From NCBI GenBank assembly GCA_002869385.1, contig PKTB01000006.1, positions 152,509 through 216,508 on the forward strand: 64,000 nt of DNA. The letters run 5' to 3'. Positions 11,700 through 26,100 of the stretch are shown here, one piece after another. The DNA is from Marinilabiliales bacterium. GTDB lineage: Bacteria > Bacteroidota > Bacteroidia > Bacteroidales > ML635J-15. Positions within the stretch are counted from its first letter, which is position 1. Each line of letters begins with the position of its first letter. A program made the position numbers and the translations under genes. The notes below the pieces were generated by a model. It had not been told where the DNA came from. It did no database searches and saw only the letters and a list, made by a program, of their open reading frames with translations.

Positions 11700-12218
11700 A
11701 TGCAAAGAGGAATTCTGTTGACCTTATTTATTTTGGGCTGTTTTATTGTATATTCTCAAGAGAATAATCTTGATGAATTTGTTGAATCTCAACAAAACAA
11801 ATTAGTATATGATGAGTCGAAACTTATTCAGGCTCCAAATACAAATGTATTTTTAATTCCACCTTAACATTTTGTACCTGATCCAAATATAAATGGTTTC
11901 GTACACCCCGGCTCGGCAACCACAATACAGGTTGTTGAAGTTCCCGGTAAAGACCTAAAGCAATTAAATGCTTCTATGAGTAAAGACTATATCAATTCTC
12001 AAGGTGTAACATTTATTGACAAACAGAATATAACTACCGAAACTGGAAACAAAGCAATTATGTATACTGTTCATTTTACTTCAAACGAACTGGAATACGA
12101 GAGAATAATGTTTTTTACCGGTGATGAAAATCTTATTTGGATTAACGTTAATTATCCTATAACAATAAAAAAACTTATTTACCCTGCTGTTGAAGCATGT
12201 CTAAAATCTGTACAATAA
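11700..12218 (+). pseudogene. Small secreted protein interrupted by in-frame TAA at 11865-11867
   Basis: MQRGILLTLFILGCFIVYSQENNLDEF...VFLIPP*HFVPDPNINGFVHPGSATTIQVVEV... continuing in frame into ORF 11976-12218. Confidence 0.6.
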
Positions 12219-12220
12219 CC

Positions 12221-15200
12221 ATGAGTAAAAGAATTAAAAACATATCACTCCTGTTAATTACAGTATTTACATTTTCAACAGGAGCTTTTGCCCAAAATGA
12301 TTTGGTTCATGAGATGTGGTATTCATCCTATGACCAGAATATGTGGGGCCCCGATTCAGCGTACGGTATAAATGTTGACCATACCTTTTTTGATATAGAA
12401 ATAGATGAATCCTGGGGTTTTTCTGAAATTGAAGAATTTCTAGGCCAACAATTTGGTGTCGGAATGGATTTAGGCATTTATGCACTTCTTAGATCTTCAT
12501 TTGAAGCACACGGTTTCTACACCGGCAACTTCAGTCTAGACTACCCTATTGCTGTTACTATGGACTTCCCCGAAGATGCAACTTTTAATTATGGGGGACC
12601 AGCCACTATTCACTCTTCTTACGAAGTCACTGATGGATGGATGCTGGAAACCGAATTTCCACCCGTTGGTGTAATTACACTAGATTTGGAATACGAATTT
12701 AATCCATTTATGGATATTCTCGTTTGTGTCTTTAGTTGTGATACAATTCATCTTATCCCGGCAGCAGTACAGGTTCCACACACATTGGATACATTATTTC
12801 ATATTAATGCTGAAACAGAATATGCTATTTATCCATGTTATGTTGGAGATGAATTTCAGTTTTGTCACGACTACGAGCTCCCGATAGATATTGATTTTAC
12901 TGATCTGGTTGGATTCAACTTTGAAGCACATGTTGATTTACCTTACGTAGAAACCGAAGATTATATTGAAGAAGGCACAAATTGTTTAATTGCACAGGGA
13001 GATGATCCCTATATGGATATTAACTTGGATGTTATAGGATTCCTGTACGTAATGGCAGGCTTTATTCCAGAGCCTGAAGGGCCACAAATTCAGGAAGCAA
13101 TAGACTTCCTGAACGACACAATTTCTTATCCATTAAGTACTCCATTGGGAGATATCTCTTTTCAGATAGAATATTCGCTTCTAAGTGTTGATTTCATTAT
13201 TACAAATACTTTGAATCAAGATATATATTTCTGTCCGACAATATGGGCAACACTTGACTTCCCGGTTGAAATGGAATGGAGTGTAACAGATCCAAACAAT
13301 GGAGATATCGAAGTTGAAAATGGATTCGGAGATACTATTACATTCGCTGTAGGAAATGACCTTACAATTCAATATCCATGTCATGACTGGGATAGCATGT
13401 ATGTCGGTTGTCAATATAACATACAGCCAACAATTCGAAATCACACATGGGATAGTATTGCATTTTCATTTGTAATAGAAGCTTTAAGTGCTGATATTAC
13501 AATTGTCACACCTTTTAAATCGACAATTGCTCCTGCAACAATGCCGGAGTTCACTCTTCCATTCGAAGAAGAGGTTCCACCAAAAGCTCCCGAAATTGAG
13601 TATGCAGGATATTACGATGATTCTGAAGAAAAAGATATTGGTCCCTGGCATATAGGACCGCTGTTCGAATGGACAATAAGTCTCGGATATGTTCCCGTAA
13701 CCTGGTTTGATGAAACCTGGGAATTAATGTGGTTCGAGGAAAATATTGAATTCGAAGGGACTTATATAAAACCATATGATAAATCAGAAGTAAATGCTCT
13801 CTTATTCACAAACGGTTCATATTGCTATGGCCAACCATACGACTATATTTATGCAGAAGCACAAAATGGAATTGAACCATACGATTTTGAATGGTCTACA
13901 GGAGACCTAACATGGGATTTATACACTGACACTGACAGTATCTATGCCGTTCCTGGATATTACATGGTTACAATTACCGATGATAATGATTGTGAAAGTT
14001 ATGACTCATTAACTGTTGCAGTAAATCCACCTCTAGTACATTCATTAACACCAACTGATCTTGATTGCTATGGATTCTTCACCGGTGCAATTGAAACAGA
14101 GATAAACGGAGGGACTCCTCCATATTTCTTTGATTGGTCAAATGGTAGTGAAGAACAGAGCCCTGATGAGTTAACCTCAGGATGGTATTACGTAACAATA
14201 TCGGATTTTGTAAACTGTATGATAACTGATTCGGTATTCATTGACCAACCTGATTCACCGGTAACGATTGATTCTGAAGCAACACACATTCCTTGTCATG
14301 GTACGGATTATGGTTCTATTGATGTTACATTATCCGGAGCAACACCGCCATATACTGTAGAATGGTCAAGTGGTCAGACATATCAGGACCTTGACAATCT
14401 TCCTGCAGGATATTACACCATTTCTGTAACAGATGCTAACGATTGTCTATGGTCTGAAACAATACAAATTATAGAACCCGATTCCTTAATAACAGAAATC
14501 ACATCATCCAACATTCCATGTTTTGGTTTAGATAATGGAACTTTAAATGCACAAACTGACGGAGGGACACCTCCATATACATATCATTGGTTCCATGATT
14601 TAGGACATAATACTCCTATATTAACAAATATGCACCCGGGATTTTACTTTGTTTCTGTAACTGATGCAAATGGTTGTTCCGATACATCAAGTGCATCAAT
14701 TTCTCAACCGGACGAATTAATCCTTGACTTTATTACATCTCATGTAAATTGTAAAGGTGGACACGATGGTTATATTATTGTCTCACCATCTGGTGGTGTT
14801 CCTGATTATGGTTTAGTTTGGAGCAATGGCTACTTTACTGACTCTATTGGCAACTTGCCTATAGGACCTTATACAATTACAGTTACTGATGATAATGGTT
14901 GTCTAAGTATTGAAACAATTACAATTACAGAACCTCTATATTCCTTGGACGCTAACTTTACAGAGATAAATAATGTTAGTTGTTTTGGTTTCTCAGATGC
15001 TAGTGCAAATGTACTACCGACTGGCGGCACATCGCCATATATTGTTCAATGGGAAGATGGTGTAACTCAAACTGATTTTTATGGAACAGATCTGCCTGCA
15101 GGTACATATTACAATATTACCGTAACAGATGATAATGATTGTGTTTACTTTGACAGTATAATGTTCACACAACCTCCACTATTAGTTTTAAATGGAACAA

Positions 15201-16120
15201 CTTCACCTGTTGAATGTGGAGTATCTGCCGGTAGTGGTACTGTTACACCTGAAGGTGGAACCCAACAATATTCATATTTATGGTCTAATAATGAAACAAG
15301 CCAATCAGCAAATAATCTTCCAACCGGAGAAGTTTCCGTAATAGTTACAGACTATCAAAATTGTGTTTACACATTATATCTTAATGTTGATAAAACAGGT
15401 AAGATTTACGGCTCTTATGCACTCCTTGAACCAAATAACTGCTTTAGAGATAGTATTGCTAAAGCTGTAGCATATTTGCCTGATGGTACTGCTCCATTGA
15501 GTTTTATCTGGTCAGACGGACAAACTACAGACACTGCCATAAACCTTCCAGCAGGTAATTATCTTGTTTATGCATCTGATAAATATAATTGTTCTGATAC
15601 AATTGAAGTACTTATCAATCATCCTGATTCAATAAATCCAAATTTAATTATTACTCAACCATCATGTAGTAATGTTTACGATGGTGCGCTTGAAGCTGTT
15701 CCTTCAGGTGGCACTCCTGAATATTTATATTACTGGGATACCGGTGATGATAGTAATAAAATTTCAGAAATAAGAGATGGGTATTATACCTTGACTATTA
15801 CAGATGCCAATAATTGTTAATTCATATATTATATAGATTTAAATGAAGCTGAGTATTGTGTAACTGTTTATAATACAATCACACAAAACAACGATGGTGC
15901 TAATGATACTTGGATAATTGAAAATATTGAACAATTCCAATTTAACGAGGTTTGGATTTTTAATAGAGTTGGGAATGAAGTATTCCATGTAGAAGGATAT
16001 CAAAATGATTGGTATGCAACATTTAATGGTAAAGATTTACCTGAAGCTACATACTATTATATCATCGACCTTGGTGATGGTAGAGACCCAATTAAAGGAC
16101 ATGTAACTATAATAAGATAG
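12221..16120 (+). pseudogene. SprB-like repeat adhesin with CHU_C / T9SS type B C-terminal domain, interrupted by TAA 15818-15820
   Basis: About nine SprB-like repeats (C.G..DG....GGT.PY...W..G); readthrough continues ...DANNC*FIYYIDLNEAEYC...NNDGANDTWIIENIEQF...VWIFNRVGNEVF...GHVTIIR to TAG 16118-16120. Confidence 0.75.
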
Positions 16121-16125
16121 ATAAG

Positions 16126-17070
16126 ATGAAGCAGAAATATATAAAATATATAATTATAGTTTCGGGTTTAATTTTACTGAACTTCACAAATCTATTCGGA
16201 CAGCAATTACCTCATTTTAGAAATCCGTATTTCAACTTAACTGTCATGAACCCTGCAACACTTACTGTTACAGACATACCTGACATTATGCTTGACCATA
16301 GAGCCCAATTGATTGGATTTACAGGAGCTCCAAGGATATCAACCCTATCCGGCAAATATCTTTTTAGAGAAGATATGGGAGCTGGCGCCTACATAATGAA
16401 CGATACTTACGGTATTACACAACGTCTAGACTTTAGTTTAGATTATGCATACCTTTTAAAAACAGAACAGTTTCACTTAAGCTTCGGACTGGCATGGACA
16501 TTGACTCAATATAAGATAAATGGAACTGAAATAAGTATTTACGATTCTTACGACCAGGTAATAAATCAAACAATTGACGATAAAACTTGGAAACCTGATG
16601 CAAACGCAGGAATATTTATTTACAATAATAATTTTTACGCAGGTTTTTCTGTACTTCAATTGTTTAAAACAAAATATACATTTTTCCAGAGTACTAATGA
16701 AGTTCCAGGTTTAATACAAGATCAAAGACATTTTACTATTTCAGGTGCTTATAATATTTATGACTCTCAAAACCAGCATAAAATATCTCCTTTTACAAAT
16801 ATTTATCTTGCTAAAGGAACCCCATTTAAATTTGACCTCGGTGCAAATTATTCTTACAAATCATCATTTCTTTCTTCACTATACTTGAGTAAAGGAGATG
16901 CATTAGTTTTTTCAGCAGGATATAAGTATGACAGATACTACTTTTCATACTCATTTGATTTTGTCTTATCAAGAATAAAGAATGTAAGTAGTGGAGCTCA
17001 TGAAATTTGCATCGGAGTTTATTTAAGCAAACCTGAAACTACAACTGTTGGATCAAATCCAATGTTTTAA
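16126..17070 (+). CDS. PorP/SprF family type IX secretion membrane protein
   Basis: QQLPHFRNPYFNLTVMNPATLTVTD start; directly downstream of the adhesin. Confidence 0.8.
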   Translation: MKQKYIKYIIIVSGLILLNFTNLFGQQLPHFRNPYFNLTVMNPATLTVTDIPDIMLDHRAQLIGFTGAPRISTLSGKYLFREDMGAGAYIMNDTYGITQRLDFSLDYAYLLKTEQFHLSFGLAWTLTQYKINGTEISIYDSYDQVINQTIDDKTWKPDANAGIFIYNNNFYAGFSVLQLFKTKYTFFQSTNEVPGLIQDQRHFTISGAYNIYDSQNQHKISPFTNIYLAKGTPFKFDLGANYSYKSSFLSSLYLSKGDALVFSAGYKYDRYYFSYSFDFVLSRIKNVSSGAHEICIGVYLSKPETTTVGSNPMF

Positions 17071-17166
17071 AATTATTCAACTCTAAGATAGACAACTTTA
17101 AGCTTTTTTTTTCGTTTTAATAATAAAGAAACTGAAAATATTTGGCACTCTTCAGTTTCAAATTTT

Positions 17167-17174
17167 TATATTTG
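17167..17174 (+). promoter_or_regulatory. Bacteroidota -7 box TAnnTTTG
   Basis: TATATTTG upstream of the giant adhesin (true start may be 17204). Confidence 0.5.
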
Positions 17175-17182
17175 TGCTGTAG

Positions 17183-20100
17183 ATGCTTACTAAGTATTTG
17201 AAAATGCTAAAATTAAAAACATCTTTATTGGTAATAACTACGTTATTGCTCTTGCATTTTAATGCATTTTCTCAGTGTTTCAATCCAGAAACGCAAAAAC
17301 CTTCTTATGCAGTAAACGGAACTAATATTGAGTCTAATGTAGGCACCTGGGAAACAATAGGACAAAACTACAATGCAAAAGACTTTGTTATCTTCAATCT
17401 TAAGGGTGGCTTTACATATGAATGGGAAGTTTGCGGAAATACAAATTTTGAAAATCCAAACATTTCTTTATTCAGAGAGTCCCAATTTGATACTCAGAAC
17501 CTTATCTATACTCAATCAGGAACATGTGCCAGTATTTTTTATATCGCCCCAACAAACCAAACCGTAAGCCTACTGATTAGCAATTCAGATTGTTCTTCAA
17601 ATACTACAGATTTAATATTAAAATGGAGAACAACCTGTAAACCTTCATATTTAACAAAAGCCACAACAGACCATGGTGGTGCTGATTGGATTATCAGTGC
17701 AGACCAATTTGTAGATGGAGACCATATAAACGTTGGAAGTTTTATAATTAACTCCGGAGTAACAGCTACATTATCCAGTGCATCATTTCATGTTGAAGCT
17801 GTTGATATCATTATTAACGGTACTATTGATGGAAACTACAAAGGTGATCCCGGTGGTATTGGTGGTATTGGAGGAAGTACTTCAATCGGTTCCGATGGTT
17901 CATGTAGCTCTGGTGGTGTCGGACAGGCAGGTACTGACGGGTCAGGAAGTGGCCCCGGATTTGCCGGTGGAGACGGTTTACTGGGTGGGTGCACATCTCT
18001 TAATTGCACAGCATGTACTGATGGCTATATTGCAGGAAGTGGTGGTGCAGGAAGTGGTGGTGGTGCAGCACATTATGACGATGGAAATATTTCACAATCA
18101 GGAGCACAAGCTGCTGATGTAAATGAAACATCAGCTATTGGCGGATTTGGTGGAAACGGACCTTGGTTTGCATCATTTGCCTATGGGGATGATGTCTCTG
18201 AATCGGTAATGCAAGGGTCCGGTGGTGCCGGTGGCGGAGGTGGTGGCGGTGGCTATACCGCAGGAACAAATGGTGGAAATGGAGGTGCCGGTGGTGGTAT
18301 GGTCGAACTTATAGCATCAAACACTGTAACAATAAGTGCCACAGGAGCAATATACTGCAACGGATACGATGGTGAAGCCGGCGGTAATGGCGGATATGGT
18401 TCTCTTGACAATTCATACGAATGCTTTGATGACGGATATCTCGAAAGTACAGATAATTGCGGTGCCTGTCCTGCAATAGGAAACTATTATGGATCCGGTG
18501 GTGCCGGAGGCGGTGCCGGAGGTGGCAGTGGTGGTGGAATTTTAATATCTTCTGCTGACCTTGCGACGATTCTTGGAATTCTTGAAGTTGCCGGCGGTGA
18601 AGGCGGTGATGCAGGTTATCCAAACTCTACTCAGGGAGCTTGCTTTAGAAATGCCAGAGGAGGATCCGGTGGTGGTGGTGGTAGAATAAAAATATTTAGA
18701 AATCCATGTTTGGAGAATCAAATTAACCCAACAATAAATTTATTAGGAGGGTTACCAGGAGCATCAATTGGTGGTAGCGTTGAAAGAGCTGCTTCAGGTA
18801 TTAAGCTATTACTTGACCATCCTAGTTATGTTCCTTTTGACGAAGGTGCTATCGCAACAGATCAGGATATATGTGTTAGTGGCGTTCCTGACCCAATTGC
18901 TGTTTCATCAGTACCTACAGGAGGTATTGGGGTTTACACATATCAATGGTTGCAATGTACTGCTGCAGATTGTACTAATCCCCCGGTTGGTTATACTCCT
19001 ATTGGTGGAGCAACATCAGACAACTATACTCCTCCTGCCCTAACAGGAACTGTTTATTATTCTCTAATGGTCCAATCCGGAAGTGAAGAATGTCGTGAAT
19101 GGACAGAACCGGTAATAATAAATGTTCATCCTGATCCAAGTATGTCAATCCTTGCATCAGAAAACGAAGTATGTGAAGATGAACCTCTCAGCATTACAGC
19201 AACTGTAACAGGTGGATTTGGTTCTTGTACTATACAATGGCAGTATTCTGATGATGGTGGTTCTACCTGGAATGATGTTGGAACAGGAGCTCTCACTTAT
19301 GATGTACCAACAGATGTCGCATTTACAGACAGACAATATCGTGCAACTTATGACTGTACTGCTGATGGTTGCGACTTTGAAATATCTAATATTGAAATAA
19401 TAACTGTTGCTGAGGCTCCAGAATGGGATGTAATAAATGTAACACCTCCAGAAATATGTCTGAGTGGAGAAGTAACATTTGATGCAACAATCACCGGTGG
19501 CTTGGGTGGTACAATTGAATGGTTTATAAGCCCATCAGGAGCCGGAACATGGTCAACAGTCACATCTCCTGACAATCCGGATGTAGGCGCATGGGATTAC
19601 CAGCCCGTCTATACTCCTGACGGTGCAGGATGTGATATTGATGATGCTCCGATAAATACAGTTAATGTTGTTGAAGACCCAATAATTAGCATATCCACAG
19701 CAGACACAGAAACTTGTGAAAATGATCCTTTAACTCTAAATGCATCTGCAAGTGGTGGTTCAGTAACTTGTTCTTATCAATGGCAATATTGGGACGGAGC
19801 TTCTTGGGTTAATGTCGGAACAGACTCTGATACATATATTTTACCTGCAGACAGTCCGAGTGTAGGAACTACTCACAGATGCCTTTACACTTGTGATGGT
19901 GAAGGTTGTGATCAGGCAATTTCAAATGAACTTATTATTGTTGTTCTTGAAAATCCTGATGTTGTTGCAACAGCTGACCCAAATCCTCAATGTTATGCAG
20001 AACCTGTCGATCTATCAGCAACAGCAAGCAATGGTACCGCTCCATATTCTTATGTTTGGGACAATGGCCTTGGAGCAGGACAAAATCACACAGTCAATCA

Positions 20101-23100
20101 AACAACAAATACAACATACTCTGTTACTGTTACAGATGATGATGGTTGTACTGCAGAAACAAGTGTAGATGTTGTTGTCAACGAATTGCCAAATGTTATA
20201 GCAAGCGCTACTCCAAATCCGGTTTGTGCAAACCAACATGTAGATTTAACTGCAACAGGTAGTGATGGAACATCTCCTTATACTTATGAATGGGATAATG
20301 GATTAGGAGTAGGACAAAATCACACTGTAAATACTGCATCAAGTACAAGCTACACAGTAACAGTATACGATGATAACGGTTGTTCAAACGAGAATACTGT
20401 TAACGTACAAGTCGAAGATATTCCAAACCTAATTGTAACAGAAACGTCACAAGCTACTTGTGGTGCAGAAAATGGTGAAGCAACAGCAACACCTTCTGGA
20501 GGAACAGCACCTTACGATTACCTTTGGGATAATGGAGATAATAGTGCTGATGGAATTGCAGAAAATCTCCCTCCTGGATTAATCGGGGTAACAGTTACTG
20601 ATGATAACAGTTGTACTGCCTCAGGTTCTGTTACAATTACCAGCCCTTCCAGTATAGTTATTACCACAAGCGAAATAACACCTGTTACTTGTTATGGTGG
20701 AAATAATGGTGTTGGTAATATAGATATTACAGGAGGTACAACTCCTTATGATGTTACTTGGACAAATGGGACTACTAGTGGTAGTAGTTCAGGAATTGGT
20801 GAAGGTAACTTTGACATTACAAATCTTACCGGAGGTTTGTATCTCATAGAAGTTACTGATGCAGATAATTGTGTAGAAACCGAAACTCTTACAATAAACG
20901 AACCTTCAGAAATAACATTAAATACAAATATTACTATTGAACCTGATTGTTTTAATGACACTGATGGTGAAGCCGAAATCACAGTATCGGGTGGAACAAC
21001 AAATTATGACATTACTTGGGATAATGGATCTGTTAGCGGTTCTCTTACAGGGGTTGACGGAGGACCACATACATTAACCAATCTTGATGCCGGCACTTAT
21101 GATGTTTCTGTTACAGATGCAAATACATGTACAGCTTCGTTTACATTTGATATTATCCAACCTGATGATATTACTATTACCCCTACAATGACAAGTGAAC
21201 CATCTTGCTTTGGATTTGATGATGGAGCAGCAACAGTAAGCATCTCAGGAGGAACATTAAATTATGACTTTACTTGGGATAATGGTTCTGTAAACGGCTC
21301 CATGACAAATGTTGACGGAGGACCTCACAGCCTAACAGATTTGGACGTTGGGACATATACAATAATCGTAACAGATGCAAATTCGTGTACTCAATCTACA
21401 ACTTTAGATATAACAGAACCTGAAGAGATTGATATTACATTAAGCCTAATCCAAGATGTATCTTGCTTTAATGGAAACGATGGCTCTTTAAGTGTATCTA
21501 TTACAGGAGGAGTTGCAGATTATGATATAACATATGATAACGGTTCAACAAGCGGAAGTCTAATAAATGTAGGAACTGGTCCTAATAATATTTCAGGTTT
21601 GGATTATGGAACTTATGGAGTTAGTGTTTACGATAATAATGGCTGTAGTTCTTCTGGTAGCATAGATATCGACGAACCATCTGAAATACTACTTTCAGCC
21701 AGCATGACTACCGATGTTTCTTGTTATGGCTATTCAGACGGTGAAGGTGAAATTAATGTCTCTGGTGGCACTGAACCATATGATTTAGACTGGGACAATG
21801 GAACAACTTCGGGTAATTTAACCGGAGTATTAAATGGAACTCATTCAATAAGCGGATTAACAGCTGGAACTTACACTGTAACAGCAACAGATAACAACTC
21901 ATGTACTATAACAACAACATTTGATGTAACCGAACCTCCACAAATAACCAACACAATTACAATAACTTCACATGCTAACTGCTATGGAACAACAGACGGT
22001 GGTTTTGATATTCTTATTTCCGGTGGAACAGCAAATTACAATCTCGATTGGACAAATGGAACATACTCAGACAACCTGACAAATGTTGATATTGGGCCGC
22101 ATCACATAACTAATATTCCAGGTGGAAACTACTCGATAACAATTACAGATGCCAATACTTGTGAGCAAATTGAGACTTTCACAATAACTGAACCTACAGA
22201 ACTTTTGTTAACGGAAAATGCCAATACAAACGTTTCTTGTCTTGGGGTAACAAACGGAAGCATCGAGATTGACATAAATGGGGGGACTCCTTTATATGAT
22301 TTAACTTGGGACAATGGCAGCACCAATGGTAGTATGACAGATATAACCAACGGTACTCAAAACCTTACAGATCTCGATGCAGGCACCTATAACATTGTTT
22401 TAACTGATAATAATGGCTGTACAACAGATATTGATGTTTTAATAGAAGAACCTGCAACAATCTTGGAATTAAATATTTTAAATATTACAGATGCAAGCTG
22501 CGTTGGTGTAAGTGATGGTTCAGCAATAGTTGAGGCAACAGGAGGTGTCAGCCCTTATTTATATTCATGGGACGATCCTAATGGTCTTAATGATCAAATT
22601 ACAAATGTAACTGCCAACACATACAATGTAACAGTTACTGATGATTGGAACTGTAGTGTAACAATTCCTGTTACAATTGGGCAACCTGCAGATGGGTTAG
22701 CTGCAACATATACAACTACAGAAGTATCATGCCCCGGAGGAAATGATGGTGAAATAATCTTATCTCCTACAGGTGGAACCGCTCCTTATACATACAATTG
22801 GGATCCGGATGTGTCAAGTACAGAAACTGCTTCGGGACTTACTGTTGGTGCTTATGATATTACGATTAATGATGCCGGAACCTGTGAGCTTATTATGTCA
22901 ATTGATGTTGAGTTAGACCCGAATGCATTATCTGTTGAATTCATCAGTTCAGATTCTGTAAGTTGTTTTGGCCTTAATAACGGGAGTCTTACAATTCTGG
23001 CAAGTGGAGGTCAGGCACCTTATAACTATTTATGGAGTAACGGACCAAATATTGTTACTACCACCGGACCTGCAGGTGATTATACAATTTCTGTTACTGA

Positions 23101-26100
23101 TGACTTAGGTTGTATCGTTACTGCTGACTCTACAATTTATGAACCTGATGAATTAACAAGCAGTGTTTCTGCATTTAATGATGTTAACTGCCATGGTGGA
23201 TCTGATGGTGATATTACTATTGAAGTTTTAGGAGGAACACCTACATATACATATTATTGGGAAGATGAATTTGGCTTAAATATGGGTATAACAACTGCAA
23301 CGGCCTCATCTCTTATCGAAGGGACATATTTTATCACAATAACTGATGATAATGGATGTGGTCCTGTAGAAATCTCACATACAATAAATGAGCCTGCTGC
23401 AGACTTGTCTGTTTCAATAAATGAAGTCAATCAACCTACATGTAATGGTGATTCTGATGGTTCAATTACTGCAATAGCCGCCGGTGGAACATTGCCTATA
23501 ACTAATTATAATTGGGAAATCCCTATAGATTTCTTCAATGGTCAAACCCCTGCAGGACTAGAAGCTGGAAATTATGAAGTAACAATTATTGACAATAATG
23601 GTTGTACAGCTACAAATACATTTACTCTAAACGAACCTGATATTCTTGATGTCAACATAACTATTAATGAGCCTTCATGTAATGGTGATTATGATGGTTC
23701 TGCTCTTGCAAGTGGTATCGGAGGAAATGGCACCTATACATATCATTGGGAAAACACATCAGGAGCAACTCTATCTGATATTGACCTTGTAGACAACCTT
23801 CCTATTGGCACATATTACTTAACTGTAGCAGATATTTTAGGATGTAGCATAGAAACAAATATAATTATTAACCAACCTGATATCCTGGACGCAAGTTTAA
23901 GTGGAACAGATGTATCCACATACGGCAATAATGATGGTTCTGCCACAGCTAATCCGACTGGTGGAACTAACCCATATACTTACGAATGGGAAAACCAGGC
24001 AAATCCGGGTATTATCATCTCCACAGATCAAACTGCAGACAATTTAGTTACAGGAACCTATTGTGTTACAGTTACGGATGATAATCTTTGTACTTTTAGT
24101 TATTGTATTTTAATTGATCAACCACCTGACCAATTAGCAGGAGTTTTAGCAAATCATGATGATATTTCATGCTATGGATATGACGATGGTAGTATAACAA
24201 TAAATGGATATGGTGGCACACCTCCATATATCTGGACATGGGAATATCCTCCTGGAAACGTAATTGGTACAGGTCCAACTATTAGCGACCTCGAACCTGG
24301 AGATTATTATTTTACAATTGCCGACCAACTAGGATACGAATGGGATACCATAATTACAATTTCTGAACCTACAGAATTTGTTTATAACAGTATTTCTAAT
24401 TCTAATGTGTCTTGCAATACTGGTTCTGATGCATATGTAGAAGTCCAAGTAAGTGGAGGAACCGCTGATTATACCTATTCATGGGGAAATACAAGTGGTC
24501 CAATACCTCAAAACAATGACACTATTTACAATGTTCCTGCTGGTAACTATTCCGTTACAATTAACGATGCAAATGGTTGTGGACCTCTTTATGCAAATAC
24601 AACAGTCACAGAGCCCGATGAGTTAACAATAGATATTAACTTGGTTAATATACCACTATGTAATGGTGATTCAAATGGTGAAATTAGTTGTATAGCAAGC
24701 GGAGGAACACCTGCTTATACCGATTATTCATGGGCAGTACCAATTGAAACATATACTGGGACAAACCCTAGCGGACTTGCCGCAGGGGATTACACTGTTA
24801 CCGTTACAGACTCAAACTCTTGTACTGCAGAAACTACATATACTTTAAATGAGCCTACTTTACTTGGCGCAGATTTATCTGCAACACAAACTACCGGATT
24901 TGGATCATCTGATGGTGAAGTTTCTGCGTTTGGTACTGGAGGGACTCCTGTATACAACTATGAGTGGGAAGATCAAGCTAATCCTGGTATAATTATATCT
25001 ACAAATGAAACTGTTGAAAATCTACCAGCTGGAACCTATTGTGTAACAGTTTATGACAATAACCTTTGTGAATATTCAGAATGCATTGAAATTGTTGAAC
25101 CTGAAGAACTTCTAGTTACAATAGATGACACTCAAATAGACTGTAACGGTAATGATAACGGTAGTGTTACTGCAATTGCTACAGGTGGTGTTCCTGAATA
25201 TTCATACGAATGGAGAAATAGCAGTAATGTGTTAATCAGTACAGATCAAACTGTGAATAATCTTATTCCGGACACATATTATGTTACTATTACTGATAAT
25301 TATGGATACACTGCGACTGCAAGTGTTGTTATTTCAGAACCAGATGAGATAATTTCTCCTATTGCAACTATTTCTCATGCAAGTTGCTATAACTATACAG
25401 ATGGAAGTGTTACTCTAAACGTTTCAGGTGGTGTAATGGCCTATAATATGACCTGGTATGAGGAAAATACTCCATCAATTATTCTAAGCACAAACAGTAT
25501 CTTGAATAATGTTGCTGCTGGAAATTATGTCTTTAGCATGACAGATGCTAACAATTGCCCTCATGACACAACAATAAGCATAACCGAACCTGAAAGTATA
25601 GATATTATTAGCGTAGAAACACACGATTTACCATGTCCTTATGATATAGATACAGGTTGGGCAGTTGTTGATTTTGAAGGAGGAAGCCCTGATTACACTT
25701 TCACATGGACTGATGAAACAATGACCGATTTAGCTGTAAATAACGATACGATTTTAAATCTAACACCTGGAAACTATACTATAGAGATTAATGACGCTAA
25801 TGGCTGTCCATCAGACACATATGATTTTGAAATACTTATTCCTGAGAGCTTCAACCTAAGTGGAATAACTGATTCTGTAAATTGCTATGATGGTTCTGAT
25901 GGAAGTATTGAAGTAACTCTTACTGGTGGGACGCCAGATTATTCTTATTCATGGACACCAGATTTGGGCGATACAAATAACCCCTCAAATTTAACTGCAA
26001 ACACATACGATCTTATCATCACAGATGGCAACTCATGTACTATTAACGCAACTTACGAAGTAGGTCAGCCCGATGCTGCTTTAAGTATTATTACTGCATT

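Noticed and set aside
18309-18623. Antisense and out-of-frame ORFs within the adhesin (e.g. 17778-18122 +, 18309-18623 -, 19893-20168 +, 24096-24278 -)
   Set aside because: Low-complexity translations arising from repetitive coding sequence; no signal, domain or promoter support.
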